Positions 1 to 7,384 of a stretch of DNA of 47,723 nucleotides are shown one piece after another. Every line of letters begins with the position of its first letter. Positions within the stretch are counted from its first letter, which is position 1. The DNA is from a virus. The stretch lies in the IMG/VR virus record IMGVR_UViG_3300027752_001623, positions 1 through 47,723 of that record; one strand, 5' to 3'. The translations under genes were made by a program, and so were the position numbers. The notes below the pieces were generated by a model that was given only the letters and a program-made list of their open reading frames with translations, was not told the origin of the DNA and did not search any database.

Positions 1-675
1 ACGCATATATTTTTTAGTAAAATAGTTAAACTCACTAGCACCACCCGGTCTGTTATCCCAACCATGGAAATATTTTATGTTAACATTGTTTGCTTTGCAA
101 AATGTTGTTAGGTTTTGTAATGCCTCTATTGCTTCAATACAGTGCCAGTCGTCATCTGGGGACGCCTGATGTTTTTCCAGTTTGTCAAAACAAATGTCGT
201 CATAATGAGTGTGAAAGTAGTGAGGGTCAGCAGGGTCTATTTCAACCCATTCTACAAATTTTGTTTGTCGCTGAAATCCAGTAATCTGGAAGATACATGT
301 GTCTACTTCACCAGAAAAATGTTCTATAAAATGTATTACACTCCTGGCTATATCTGTATTTGAGTTAGCGCCTGAGCCTAAGATGTTTATGCTGAATTGA
401 TCTTTAGGTAATTTTCTTACATCATCCCAAATATGCTCGGGCTTAAAGTTTCTTATTCTATTTGGTGGATAATCTTTTAATCTCTCAGCATACATTTTCT
501 CAACATGTTCCTGGCTATGTCGTGTGCCGCCAAATTCTGTTCTTGTGTATGCCTTAGTTTTTTGCTCTATTTCTGCTTGGGTCTTGTTACGCTCGTCTCG
601 CCATGGATTAGAACAGTGTGCCCAACTGTCAGGCGCATGAGTAAAACTACAGCCTGCAAATATTAAATTCTTCAT
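1..675 (-). CDS. SGNH/GDSL-like hydrolase, 3' end cut by the window
   Basis: An open frame starts at an ATG at 673-675 and runs 225 codons to base 1 without a stop, so the C-terminus lies outside the window. The N-terminus reads MKNLIFAGCSFTHAP, where GCSFT matches block I of SGNH/GDSL hydrolases, including the nucleophile serine. Further on, GSGANSNTDI resembles block III with its Asn, followed by a CIFQITG strand typical of the fold. The same GCSxT opening recurs in two other proteins here (starts at 15979 and 35962), so this is one of three relatives. Substrate is unknown; phage members of the fold may act on cell-surface glycans or esters. The start abuts the stop of the zinc-ribbon gene at 676. 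The gene is clear; the fold is likely and the activity only inferred. Confidence 0.7.
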   Translation of the reverse strand, partial: MKNLIFAGCSFTHAPDSWAHCSNPWRDERNKTQAEIEQKTKAYTRTEFGGTRHSQEHVEKMYAERLKDYPPNRIRNFKPEHIWDDVRKLPKDQFSINILGSGANSNTDIARSVIHFIEHFSGEVDTCIFQITGFQRQTKFVEWVEIDPADPHYFHTHYDDICFDKLEKHQASPDDDWHCIEAIEALQNLTTFCKANNVNIKYFHGWDNRPGGASEFNYFTKKYMR

Positions 676-858
676 TTAGTAACCACCGCTTTTGAACCAG
701 CCGTTACCCTTTAATCGAAAGCCGCCACCAGCGACAATGATTTTCTTTAATTCGTCTTTATTACATTCAGGGCAAGTAACTAATACATCGTCACTCATTC
801 TCTGTATTATTTCGAAGCCGTGTTCGCATTTCTTACATTCATAACTATAGGTTGGCAT
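676..858 (-). CDS. FmdB-type zinc-ribbon small protein
   Basis: This 60-residue protein has the layout of the FmdB family zinc ribbon. It starts MPTYSYECKKC, has a second knuckle CPEC about 20 residues on, and ends in a glycine-rich tail GFRLKGNGWFKSGGY. The four cysteines form two CxxC pairs that should bind one zinc. FmdB proteins were named as putative regulators, but their biochemical role is poorly established; small versions are common in bacteria and occur in phages. It overlaps the upstream alpha/beta hydrolase gene by 14 bases and its stop abuts the start of the SGNH-like gene, so all three are probably co-transcribed. The family assignment is strong and the function open. Confidence 0.8.
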   Translation of the reverse strand: MPTYSYECKKCEHGFEIIQRMSDDVLVTCPECNKDELKKIIVAGGGFRLKGNGWFKSGGY

Positions 859-1723
859 CAGGCTCTCTTTTTAGTTTGCGAACTATGTCACTGATAATTC
901 GTTGTGTTGCCATAGGATCGAATGTGATTGTAGCATCAACTCTCTTCCATTTTGTGTCTTTCCAAATCATGCCTTTCTGTATGTACGCAAATGCATCTTT
1001 TAGTTTCGTAGGTACTGGGAACTCCGCATGATAGTTTACTATAACTTGTTCTGCAATTTCTTCATCGTAGCCGGGTTTACAAAATCCATGTGTACAACCA
1101 AAGAACTCTACAAACTCACTGTGCGTTTCTTTAGCAAAAGTTTTACCTCTTTCAGGACTAGTCCAGTTATCATCTGCTCCGTGATACAATGTTACATCTC
1201 TGTCTCTCGCATTATAGTACTCTGGCTCAAAGGGCCATAAGTTACCGTAACATAGTGCATAGAACGTCTCTGCCGGTAGTACGCCATCATAATGGGCAAA
1301 CACCTGTGCTATACTATCTGCACCCCAACTAAATCCAACACATGCAACTTTACTTAAATCCACTCCAGCAAATAAACTTTCGTGATTTTCTTGCAAGAAC
1401 TTAAACGCTTCAACTGTTTCGTATGCTCGTGCCCTTGGACTTACATAGCCTCCAAGTTCATTCCAATTTATATTGGTCATATTCCGTCCAGTAAAACTAT
1501 CTACACATAATGTGGCTATACCCGAGTCATTTAAAGCACTTACGAAATGTTCAGTGTCATTACCTAATCCACCTGAACCATGACTTATAATACACAACGG
1601 TTGGTCGCCATCAAACTTAAAAGGAATAGAAACTTCACATCCAATAGTGCAAGGTGACTGATCCCAGTATACATTTCTCATGCCTTCAACAGAGAATATT
1701 AACTTCTTTATATTCTTTTTCAT
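845..1723 (-). CDS. Dienelactone hydrolase-like alpha/beta hydrolase
   Basis: This 292-residue protein shows an alpha/beta hydrolase triad: nucleophile elbow GFSWG with Ser132, an acid in HGADDNW (Asp184 or Asp185), and His212 in CTHGF. An oxyanion strand PLCIISHGSGG lies near residue 45. The layout resembles dienelactone hydrolases and related esterases. No signal peptide is visible, so it should act in the cytoplasm or the virion. Its ATG overlaps the TGA of the upstream unknown gene as ATGA, indicating translational coupling. Sitting directly downstream of two fatty acid desaturase genes, it could hydrolyse an acyl thioester or ester, but that is inference from position. Fold and triad are well supported; substrate is unknown. 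Confidence 0.8.
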   Translation of the reverse strand: MKKNIKKLIFSVEGMRNVYWDQSPCTIGCEVSIPFKFDGDQPLCIISHGSGGLGNDTEHFVSALNDSGIATLCVDSFTGRNMTNINWNELGGYVSPRARAYETVEAFKFLQENHESLFAGVDLSKVACVGFSWGADSIAQVFAHYDGVLPAETFYALCYGNLWPFEPEYYNARDRDVTLYHGADDNWTSPERGKTFAKETHSEFVEFFGCTHGFCKPGYDEEIAEQVIVNYHAEFPVPTKLKDAFAYIQKGMIWKDTKWKRVDATITFDPMATQRIISDIVRKLKREPDANL

Positions 1724-2328
1724 ACAGAAAATTCCTTAAATTTCTCAAAGTTGATGTTCCAAATTACTTGAGGCACACTATAAAAATCTTGTATGCCTTC
1801 TGGAACAGCAATCCCTTTGCGTTTCCACCAATTACGTTTTATGTAATCAGTGATTGCGTTAGTGCTTTTGACATAATCGCCTGAGTATGTCTTGTTTGCT
1901 AGTGTTGTACCGAATGTTGCTTTAAAACCTGCCTGTTCATTTGCCCACTTGCAATTATAATATAGCAAGCCGTCAAACTCTGGCATCTCATGTCCTCTGC
2001 CGTATCGCACCATTTTAGTCATAGGTATATGTTCATTAGGTATGCGTGATAGCCTAGTCCATACTCGGTAATAACCGTCCTTGTATTCCGGCATGTACTG
2101 TACACCTGCTACAGCATATATCTCTTCTGTAGGTATGTGTACCATGCAATGGTATTTGATTGAGTCTACTTTCATTGCTTCGGGTGAAGCATTTTGTTTA
2201 AATCCTAAGTCTCCTGCAATTTTACAAAACTGTTCCAACTTCGGCATCCAGTAGTCATCTAGTTCTACACACCCGATTTTGCCGTCGAAAAAAGTTCTTA
2301 AGATTTTTTGATTGTTGCTATTAGCCAT
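1720..2328 (-). CDS. Unknown protein between desaturase and hydrolase genes
   Basis: The product is about 202 residues and I do not recognise it. It is rich in aromatic residues and has mixed alpha/beta character, with segments such as YAVAGVQYMPEYKDGYYRVWTRLSRIP and a basic NWWKRKG near the C-terminus. No signal peptide, membrane segment or metal-binding cluster is visible. The ATG at 2328 is preferred because TAGGCAG lies just upstream; an in-frame ATG at 2352 would add eight residues. Either start overlaps the desaturase gene, and its stop overlaps the hydrolase start. The tight coupling suggests a shared role with the lipid genes. A GNAT-like acyltransferase fold is conceivable, but I see no diagnostic motif. 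Confidence 0.75.
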   Translation of the reverse strand: MANSNNQKILRTFFDGKIGCVELDDYWMPKLEQFCKIAGDLGFKQNASPEAMKVDSIKYHCMVHIPTEEIYAVAGVQYMPEYKDGYYRVWTRLSRIPNEHIPMTKMVRYGRGHEMPEFDGLLYYNCKWANEQAGFKATFGTTLANKTYSGDYVKSTNAITDYIKRNWWKRKGIAVPEGIQDFYSVPQVIWNINFEKFKEFSV

Positions 2329-3065
2329 CTGCCTACGTCCAATTCGTACCATTTAGTATTAAAGTTTAATCTTGCTGGTCTATAATGATGATTGTTATGC
2401 AGGCTTTCGCCCCAACTAACAAACACTAACCAAGGATTGTTTGTGCTGTTGTTCTTAGTAGGATCTGTTTCGTATGTCAAACCTTTTAAAGGTAAGTGTC
2501 CAACGACATTAACGAGTCCACTAATCAACACAGCCGAGAAACTTGCATTTAAACTTGCAAGTACATACCTGCCCTCAAACCACCAACCAGTTAGTAAAGC
2601 AATTAAGACTAGATTTAAAATAATTAATAATATGTAATTTTTATGGCACCATAACGCATATGGGTCTAAATTCTTTCGCATTTTAAATAGTTCTGTTTGT
2701 GCAAATTGATGATTACTTCTATCAAAAATCCAGCCAAAGAAAGCATAAAATAATCCTTTCGTTGGGGTATGCACATCTTTTGCTGTGTCTGTGTGAGCAT
2801 GATGACTTCTGTTGTGTATAAGGCTCCATGTTACTGGAGATCCTTGTGCTCCTTGGCAACCTAAGTATAATACTAACTTGCGTATAGGCTCCCAAGTTTT
2901 AAAACTTCGATGACTGTGTAGTCTGTGGAATCCAACACTAACACCGTAACCACTATATAACACTGTAAATAATAATGTTGCAATCCATAGTGATGTTGTA
3001 CCGTAAAACAGTGAGTACCCAAAACTAATTGCGGCTAGTGGTAAGAATAGTAAGTAGAATAGCAT
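2298..3065 (-). CDS. Fatty acid desaturase (membrane, acyl-CoA/delta-9 type)
   Basis: This 255-residue membrane protein carries the three histidine boxes that bind the di-iron centre of membrane fatty acid desaturases: HRLHSH (residues 47-52), HNRSHH (84-89) and HNNHH near residue 220. Hydrophobic stretches near the N-terminus and around residues 140-190 should span the inner membrane. The family inserts a double bond into an acyl chain using oxygen and an electron donor. At 255 residues it is a compact member, without a fused cytochrome b5 domain. It begins one base inside the stop of a second desaturase gene, so the two form a tandem pair. Box spacing is typical of delta-9 type enzymes; regiospecificity cannot be read from sequence. 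Confidence 0.92.
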   Translation of the reverse strand: MLFYLLFLPLAAISFGYSLFYGTTSLWIATLLFTVLYSGYGVSVGFHRLHSHRSFKTWEPIRKLVLYLGCQGAQGSPVTWSLIHNRSHHAHTDTAKDVHTPTKGLFYAFFGWIFDRSNHQFAQTELFKMRKNLDPYALWCHKNYILLIILNLVLIALLTGWWFEGRYVLASLNASFSAVLISGLVNVVGHLPLKGLTYETDPTKNNSTNNPWLVFVSWGESLHNNHHYRPARLNFNTKWYELDVGRWLIATIKKS

Positions 3066-3889
3066 TATTTTTTGAGTCCTTTAATAACCCACCCACTCAT
3101 ATCAACTTCACTCCAATGGTGACTGTTGCTTTGTGCATTCCAATATCTGTGATGATTGTTATGTAGCATTTCTCCCCAAGTAAGTATAGCACCTACTCGA
3201 TTGTTCACACTGTTGTCTTTGGTCTCAAAGTTCTTGTACCCAAACCAACTGTAATGACTTAATGCTGTAACAGTACTTGTATTCATTAGTGTTGCCCATA
3301 TACCAAATACTATTCCGTATAATGCAACTTGCCATCCAAATAGTAACCATACTAGAGCAATTGCTCCATAGTTAATTGCCAAATAGTAATCATTTAAGAA
3401 TTGGTAATATTTGTCATTAACGAATCCACGTTTAATGTATGTAACTAATACACGCCTGTCAATGTGCATGTCGAAATACTTTTGTTCCCTGTGCCATGTT
3501 AAGAATGCATGCCAGAAACCTTGTAGTGGACTGTGTGGGTCACCATCTTTATCTGCGTTCTTGTGGTGCCCTGAAGTGTGTACCATAACCCAAGGAAAAA
3601 TTGCGCCGTATCCATTGAACACACTGCATGTTGTCATAATACGTTCTTTCCATTTAGGCATTTCAAATGCACTATGTCCCCAATACCTGTGTAAGCCAAC
3701 TGCCATTCCCACACAACCGAATAGGAAGTATGTAATAAGACCTAACCACAAGTAAGACCAATCGCCATTATATGCCATTATAGGAATTATGCACAATCCT
3801 ACTAACTGTATTGGCAAAGTGTACAACCAGAAGTTTGCTTTTGCTTTGTCTTTAAAAAAGTTTGTTAAGGAATTCAAAATTATTTTCAT
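3065..3889 (-). CDS. Second fatty acid desaturase
   Basis: This 274-residue paralogue of the neighbouring desaturase has all three histidine boxes: HRYWGH (67-72), HTSGHH (104-109) and HNNHH near residue 245. Strong hydrophobic segments occur at about 20-40, 44-66 and 170-200. The sequence differs considerably from the downstream copy, so this is not a recent duplication. The two enzymes may differ in the position desaturated or in substrate. Its start lies 38 bases inside the upstream gene, so it is translated from the same message. Like all such enzymes it needs iron, oxygen and host electron carriers. The family call is secure; the exact reaction is not. Confidence 0.92.
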   Translation of the reverse strand: MKIILNSLTNFFKDKAKANFWLYTLPIQLVGLCIIPIMAYNGDWSYLWLGLITYFLFGCVGMAVGLHRYWGHSAFEMPKWKERIMTTCSVFNGYGAIFPWVMVHTSGHHKNADKDGDPHSPLQGFWHAFLTWHREQKYFDMHIDRRVLVTYIKRGFVNDKYYQFLNDYYLAINYGAIALVWLLFGWQVALYGIVFGIWATLMNTSTVTALSHYSWFGYKNFETKDNSVNNRVGAILTWGEMLHNNHHRYWNAQSNSHHWSEVDMSGWVIKGLKK

Positions 3890-4808
3890 AATGCTTTTCT
3901 ATCATCTCTTTAAGTTTCGTGTCAACTTTAACTGTGTACTGTAAACTTGCATACTTCATAGTTAAAGGACCATAGGGCGACAACTTTTGTCTAAGTTCTT
4001 TATCGTATTTATCATGTCCAAAGAAACTTTTAAGTAATTCGATGCCAATTAGCTTTTGTGTTGTAGCTTTTATGTCAAAACCTGCTTGTTTAATTGTTCT
4101 CATCTCATACTGATAATACCTATGCGGTGCATTATCAACAAACTCTTGTGTAGGCAAGTTGAATACTTCACCATAACTTGGTGTGAAGAACCAACTGCTG
4201 TACATGTTTACATAATGCTCTTGGAAGTTTGTATACTCTAACCCGGCATGTGCCGCGGCATGTTCTTGTGTAGCATGAGGTACAAACGGCATAAAGCCAT
4301 TGTTCTTACTTCTTGTCCACTCACTGTTGCTAACGTGCATCATAAATCCAGGATACACTAAACAACAATCTGGTAGTAAGTCAAAGAACCTTCCCACAAT
4401 AGTCATTTGCGGTTGTGTAGTTGGAAAGTGCTGTCCCCAATATTCAAATCTCGGACCGTTAAAAAGTTCAGGTACATCTATGTAAAATAATTCATAAGGT
4501 ATATTTCTACTTTCGCAATATGCAATACTGCAATCGTTCTCACGTTTGCTCAAGTTATTACTTAAAACAGGTATTGCGGCTGTAAAGTCTATGTTAGCCA
4601 TTTTAAAAGCCTGCATGGCAAGTTGTGAGTACATGTGCTGTACACTATAGTCACACCATACATAAATATCCTTGGTGTACTTTTCTCTAATTGTTATTGC
4701 TGTTTTGACTGCTTCTTGCATTGGCGTGCCTGGCAGTGTGTCTGGTGCATGTAAAAACATATCAACATTTTTGCCACCGGCGAACTCACTAAATGTTATC
4801 CCTCTCAT
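3852..4808 (-). CDS. Unknown protein, possibly a degenerate PP-loop (N-type ATP pyrophosphatase) fold
   Basis: This 318-residue protein has no family I can name firmly. Residues 45-115 follow the rhythm of an N-type ATP pyrophosphatase: a strand ending in CDYSVQHMYS where the SGGxDS loop would be, a helix, then AIAYCESRNIPYELFYIDVPE, resembling the second strand-helix unit. The loop itself is degraded, so it may be inactive or bind something else. The C-terminal half is helical, with many aromatic residues and GIELLKSFFGHDKYD. It overlaps the first desaturase gene and its start overlaps the upstream TGA as ATGA. No signal peptide or membrane segment is visible. The gene is certain; the fold is a guess. 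Confidence 0.7.
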   Translation of the reverse strand: MRGITFSEFAGGKNVDMFLHAPDTLPGTPMQEAVKTAITIREKYTKDIYVWCDYSVQHMYSQLAMQAFKMANIDFTAAIPVLSNNLSKRENDCSIAYCESRNIPYELFYIDVPELFNGPRFEYWGQHFPTTQPQMTIVGRFFDLLPDCCLVYPGFMMHVSNSEWTRSKNNGFMPFVPHATQEHAAAHAGLEYTNFQEHYVNMYSSWFFTPSYGEVFNLPTQEFVDNAPHRYYQYEMRTIKQAGFDIKATTQKLIGIELLKSFFGHDKYDKELRQKLSPYGPLTMKYASLQYTVKVDTKLKEMIEKHYENNFEFLNKLF

Positions 4809-5947
4809 TCGTAACTCCTGTACAAATGCAAGTCATTTAGGTTGTACGTCCTAATAAAAGGGTCACCTGGTTCTAATAGTTTAACTGGGCGTGCCATAGG
4901 TACCCAATATTCTCTTAATGTGAATGGAGGCGCATCATATGGTCTATTAAAATAGTTTTCTCGTACTTCTTCAAAACTAGGTTTCGAATCTGCATCACAA
5001 CTAATAATATGATACTCAAATAATTGCCCATTTATGTCAGCAAGTATTCTATGGAACATTGCTTCTTTATACTTGAACGTACCATACAGCCATCCCACTG
5101 TGGGATCAAATGTTATTCCCCTAGGCATTTCTTGTTTCATGTCAACATGTTCCGGAGCTGAGAAACTGCTTAGTGCAACTGACCCACTTAATACACTAAC
5201 TGTGTCGCCTGGTCTGACTGGAAGTAAATGCTCGCCTGCAATATATCGTAAATTGGATACAGGACTAAACTCGTAATGTTTGTGACTGTTAGACGGCGTC
5301 TGTGCAAGTCTAAGAGGCCAAGGCGCACTACGGATGTGGCTTTCGCTGTAAAAGTCTAACTTGTATTCTAGTTCAAGTTCCTTATTAGCCATTAACTCAC
5401 AAACTCTATGCACTGCTTCATTAGAGCAGGTTATGCCAGGAACTGTAATGTCATATAAGTCTATCCAGTTTTGAAACTTGCCTTCATGTTTAAAACCACC
5501 TACCCTGACAACTCCATCTACTGCAACTGGGCTAATATCAAGTACTGGCAAATCATGATTGCCTCCAGCACAAACAACTGTGTGTCCTGCTTTTAGTAGC
5601 TCTGTAATTCTAAAATCAACTATGTAATTCCTGTCCATTTGCCAACTAATACACACAATCTGTGGTTCAGACATTGCTAGTAAGTCTAATTTTTCTATTA
5701 GGTGTGTTAGCTTATCCTCTGCTAGAATAACCGTGTATGACGTTGTAAGACGCTCTAAGACGTCAATATACGCACAATCATCGTTACTTTGCATACTTAC
5801 TACTTCGTAGTCACTAGTAATAGTGTTGATGTGCTCATAGTCTGTAAGTTGCACATCAAGTAAGTATGTGGAATGACGGAGGTACTGAATTACGTTAACT
5901 GGTAACGTATCAGTGTCTATGGTGTTCTTAAATTGTATTAGGACCAT
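4805..5947 (-). CDS. Degenerate subtilase-like protein with an Ig-like C-terminal domain
   Basis: In this 380-residue protein, residues 95-170 follow the subtilisin core around the oxyanion asparagine. There is a strand IVCISW, a helix, then GHTVVCAGGN (Asn130), followed by VVRVGG and DITVPGI, matching the order AAGN, VIxVGA and xxxAPG. No catalytic aspartate (DTG), histidine (HGTH) or serine (GTSMA) motif is present, so proteolytic activity is unlikely. Around residue 280, MPRGITFDPTVGWLYGTF matches the core of putative Ig (He_PIG) domains, common in virion proteins. It follows the PAAR gene by 28 bases, which favours a structural role near the baseplate or spike. The domain reading is by eye. 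Confidence 0.6.
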   Translation of the reverse strand: MVLIQFKNTIDTDTLPVNVIQYLRHSTYLLDVQLTDYEHINTITSDYEVVSMQSNDDCAYIDVLERLTTSYTVILAEDKLTHLIEKLDLLAMSEPQIVCISWQMDRNYIVDFRITELLKAGHTVVCAGGNHDLPVLDISPVAVDGVVRVGGFKHEGKFQNWIDLYDITVPGITCSNEAVHRVCELMANKELELEYKLDFYSESHIRSAPWPLRLAQTPSNSHKHYEFSPVSNLRYIAGEHLLPVRPGDTVSVLSGSVALSSFSAPEHVDMKQEMPRGITFDPTVGWLYGTFKYKEAMFHRILADINGQLFEYHIISCDADSKPSFEEVRENYFNRPYDAPPFTLREYWVPMARPVKLLEPGDPFIRTYNLNDLHLYRSYE

Positions 5948-5975
5948 GCATATACTTATCTACAAGCAATGTCGG

Positions 5976-6239
5976 TTAGCCTGCAAATACGGTTCCGGAT
6001 CCTGTACTGGTGTGACCGCAAGTAGCAGTATCGCCTTCTCTGGTAACTGGCTGACCTTCAGCGAATACTGTGCTACTTGCACTGTTTATTGTTGCACTTG
6101 TATGTGGTGCTGAACCATGCGGTGCTTGTTTGTCGCCTATAACAGACGTTGTTTGACCTTCTGTTATAACGGTAGGGGCACCTGGTCCTAAATTAGTTCC
6201 ACCTGCTGTATCGGCTAGTACCTTAGTTACCCCTGGCAT
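5976..6239 (-). CDS. PAAR-domain spike tip protein
   Basis: This 87-residue PAAR-like protein has repeated short beta segments with Pro, Ala, Gly and His at turns (NLGPGAPTVITEGQ, PHGSAPHTSATI, CGHTSTGSGTVFAG). In contractile phage tails and type VI secretion systems such proteins fold as a cone that caps the central spike and binds a metal ion; the T4 equivalent is gp5.4. Length and the histidine/cysteine content near the C-terminus fit. Its ATG overlaps the TAA of nrdB by one base (TAATG), so a spike component is translated with ribonucleotide reductase. No membrane-piercing lysozyme domain is fused. The assignment is strong. Confidence 0.88.
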   Translation of the reverse strand: MPGVTKVLADTAGGTNLGPGAPTVITEGQTTSVIGDKQAPHGSAPHTSATINSASSTVFAEGQPVTREGDTATCGHTSTGSGTVFAG

Positions 6240-7336
6240 TATAAACTAAATCCTTTGAATGAATCTTGGTCTACGTCTTGCTTTGTTCCGCCAATAACGT
6301 AACTGCTGATTTCAGTTTCTTGTGGTGCTACTTGTACTTCGCCACCGCTTATCCACTTCTGTGTCCAAGGTAGAGGGTTTGTACCAGTATTAAAATCTGT
6401 TTCTATTTGTGCCGCTCTCATACGTTTGCCTGCAATAAACTCTACATACTGCTTTAACAGTTCTGCATTAAGTCCGATGATACTACCATCTTTAAACAAG
6501 TAGTCTGCCCATGCCTTTTCTTGCTCTACAGCGTCTAGGAACATTTGCTTACATTCGTCTTTAGTCTCTTCCTTAATCTTAGCAAAGTCTTTGTCATCTG
6601 CTGGCAACAATTTTAACATTGTTTGTGTACTAGCTAAATGCACATTTTCATCTCTAGCAATAAACTTGATAATCTTAGCGTTGCCTTCCATTTTCTTGAG
6701 TTCAGCAAATGCCCAACTACATGCAAAGGATACATAAAAACGTACACCTTCAAGAATGTTAACACTCATAATACATAACCATAATGCTTTCTTATGCTCG
6801 TATTCATTGTAACTAACTAGTCCACGCTCTCGAGCATGATTAAACTCTATAAGTGCATCGTATGTTGATGTAATACTATCGGCACAATCTGCTATTTGCT
6901 TATTGTTAAGCATCTCATCAAATACTTTACTAGGATCTGGATACACATTTCTAATGATATGCGTATAACTTCTGCTGTGAATTGTTTCACTGAATGCCCA
7001 AGTTTCAATCCATGTCTCTAACTCTGGGATTCCTACTATAGGCAAGAAAGCAAGATTAGGTGAACGTCCTTGCACACTGTCTAGTATTATTTGCCTTTTA
7101 AGATTACTTGTAAAAATATGTCTTTCAAAGTCTGTAAGGTCTTTGAAGTCTTTAGCATCTTTTACAATGTCAACTTCCTCTGGTCTCCAAAAGAAACCTA
7201 GTTGCTTCTCTGTGAACTTTTCAAACTGTCTGTATTTAACAACATCAAATCGTTGTACGTTTGGCGTACCGCGTGAATCTAAAAACATTTTTGCTTTAGT
7301 GTGGTCTGCCTTATTTTTTATGTCTAATACGCTCAT
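6239..7336 (-). CDS. nrdB: Ribonucleoside-diphosphate reductase, class Ia beta subunit
   Basis: The 365-residue NrdB supplies the tyrosyl radical for class Ia ribonucleotide reductase, which makes deoxyribonucleotides from NDPs. It aligns end to end with the enterobacterial protein: GFFWRPEEVD, LDSVQGRSPN, the ligand helix ETIHSRSYTH with the radical tyrosine, and the second di-iron helix DENVH. The C-terminus NrdA uses for docking (DVDQDSFKGFSL) is present. The ATG at 7336 is chosen: a purine-rich AAGAGAAG lies just upstream, and the family starts here. An upstream TTG would add only a lysine-rich stub. It lies 48 bases downstream of nrdA, in the same operon. All radical-site residues I can recall are intact. 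Confidence 0.97.
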   Translation of the reverse strand: MSVLDIKNKADHTKAKMFLDSRGTPNVQRFDVVKYRQFEKFTEKQLGFFWRPEEVDIVKDAKDFKDLTDFERHIFTSNLKRQIILDSVQGRSPNLAFLPIVGIPELETWIETWAFSETIHSRSYTHIIRNVYPDPSKVFDEMLNNKQIADCADSITSTYDALIEFNHARERGLVSYNEYEHKKALWLCIMSVNILEGVRFYVSFACSWAFAELKKMEGNAKIIKFIARDENVHLASTQTMLKLLPADDKDFAKIKEETKDECKQMFLDAVEQEKAWADYLFKDGSIIGLNAELLKQYVEFIAGKRMRAAQIETDFNTGTNPLPWTQKWISGGEVQVAPQETEISSYVIGGTKQDVDQDSFKGFSL

Positions 7337-7384
7337 TCTTCTCTTTTTCTTTTTTTGCTTTAGCAAAGCATAGTTCCTTCTTGG

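Noticed and set aside
3411-3755. Plus-strand cysteine-rich open frame opposite a desaturase
   Set aside because: Its cysteines arise from reverse complements of the histidine-box region codons; no upstream signals are present and the desaturase is certain.
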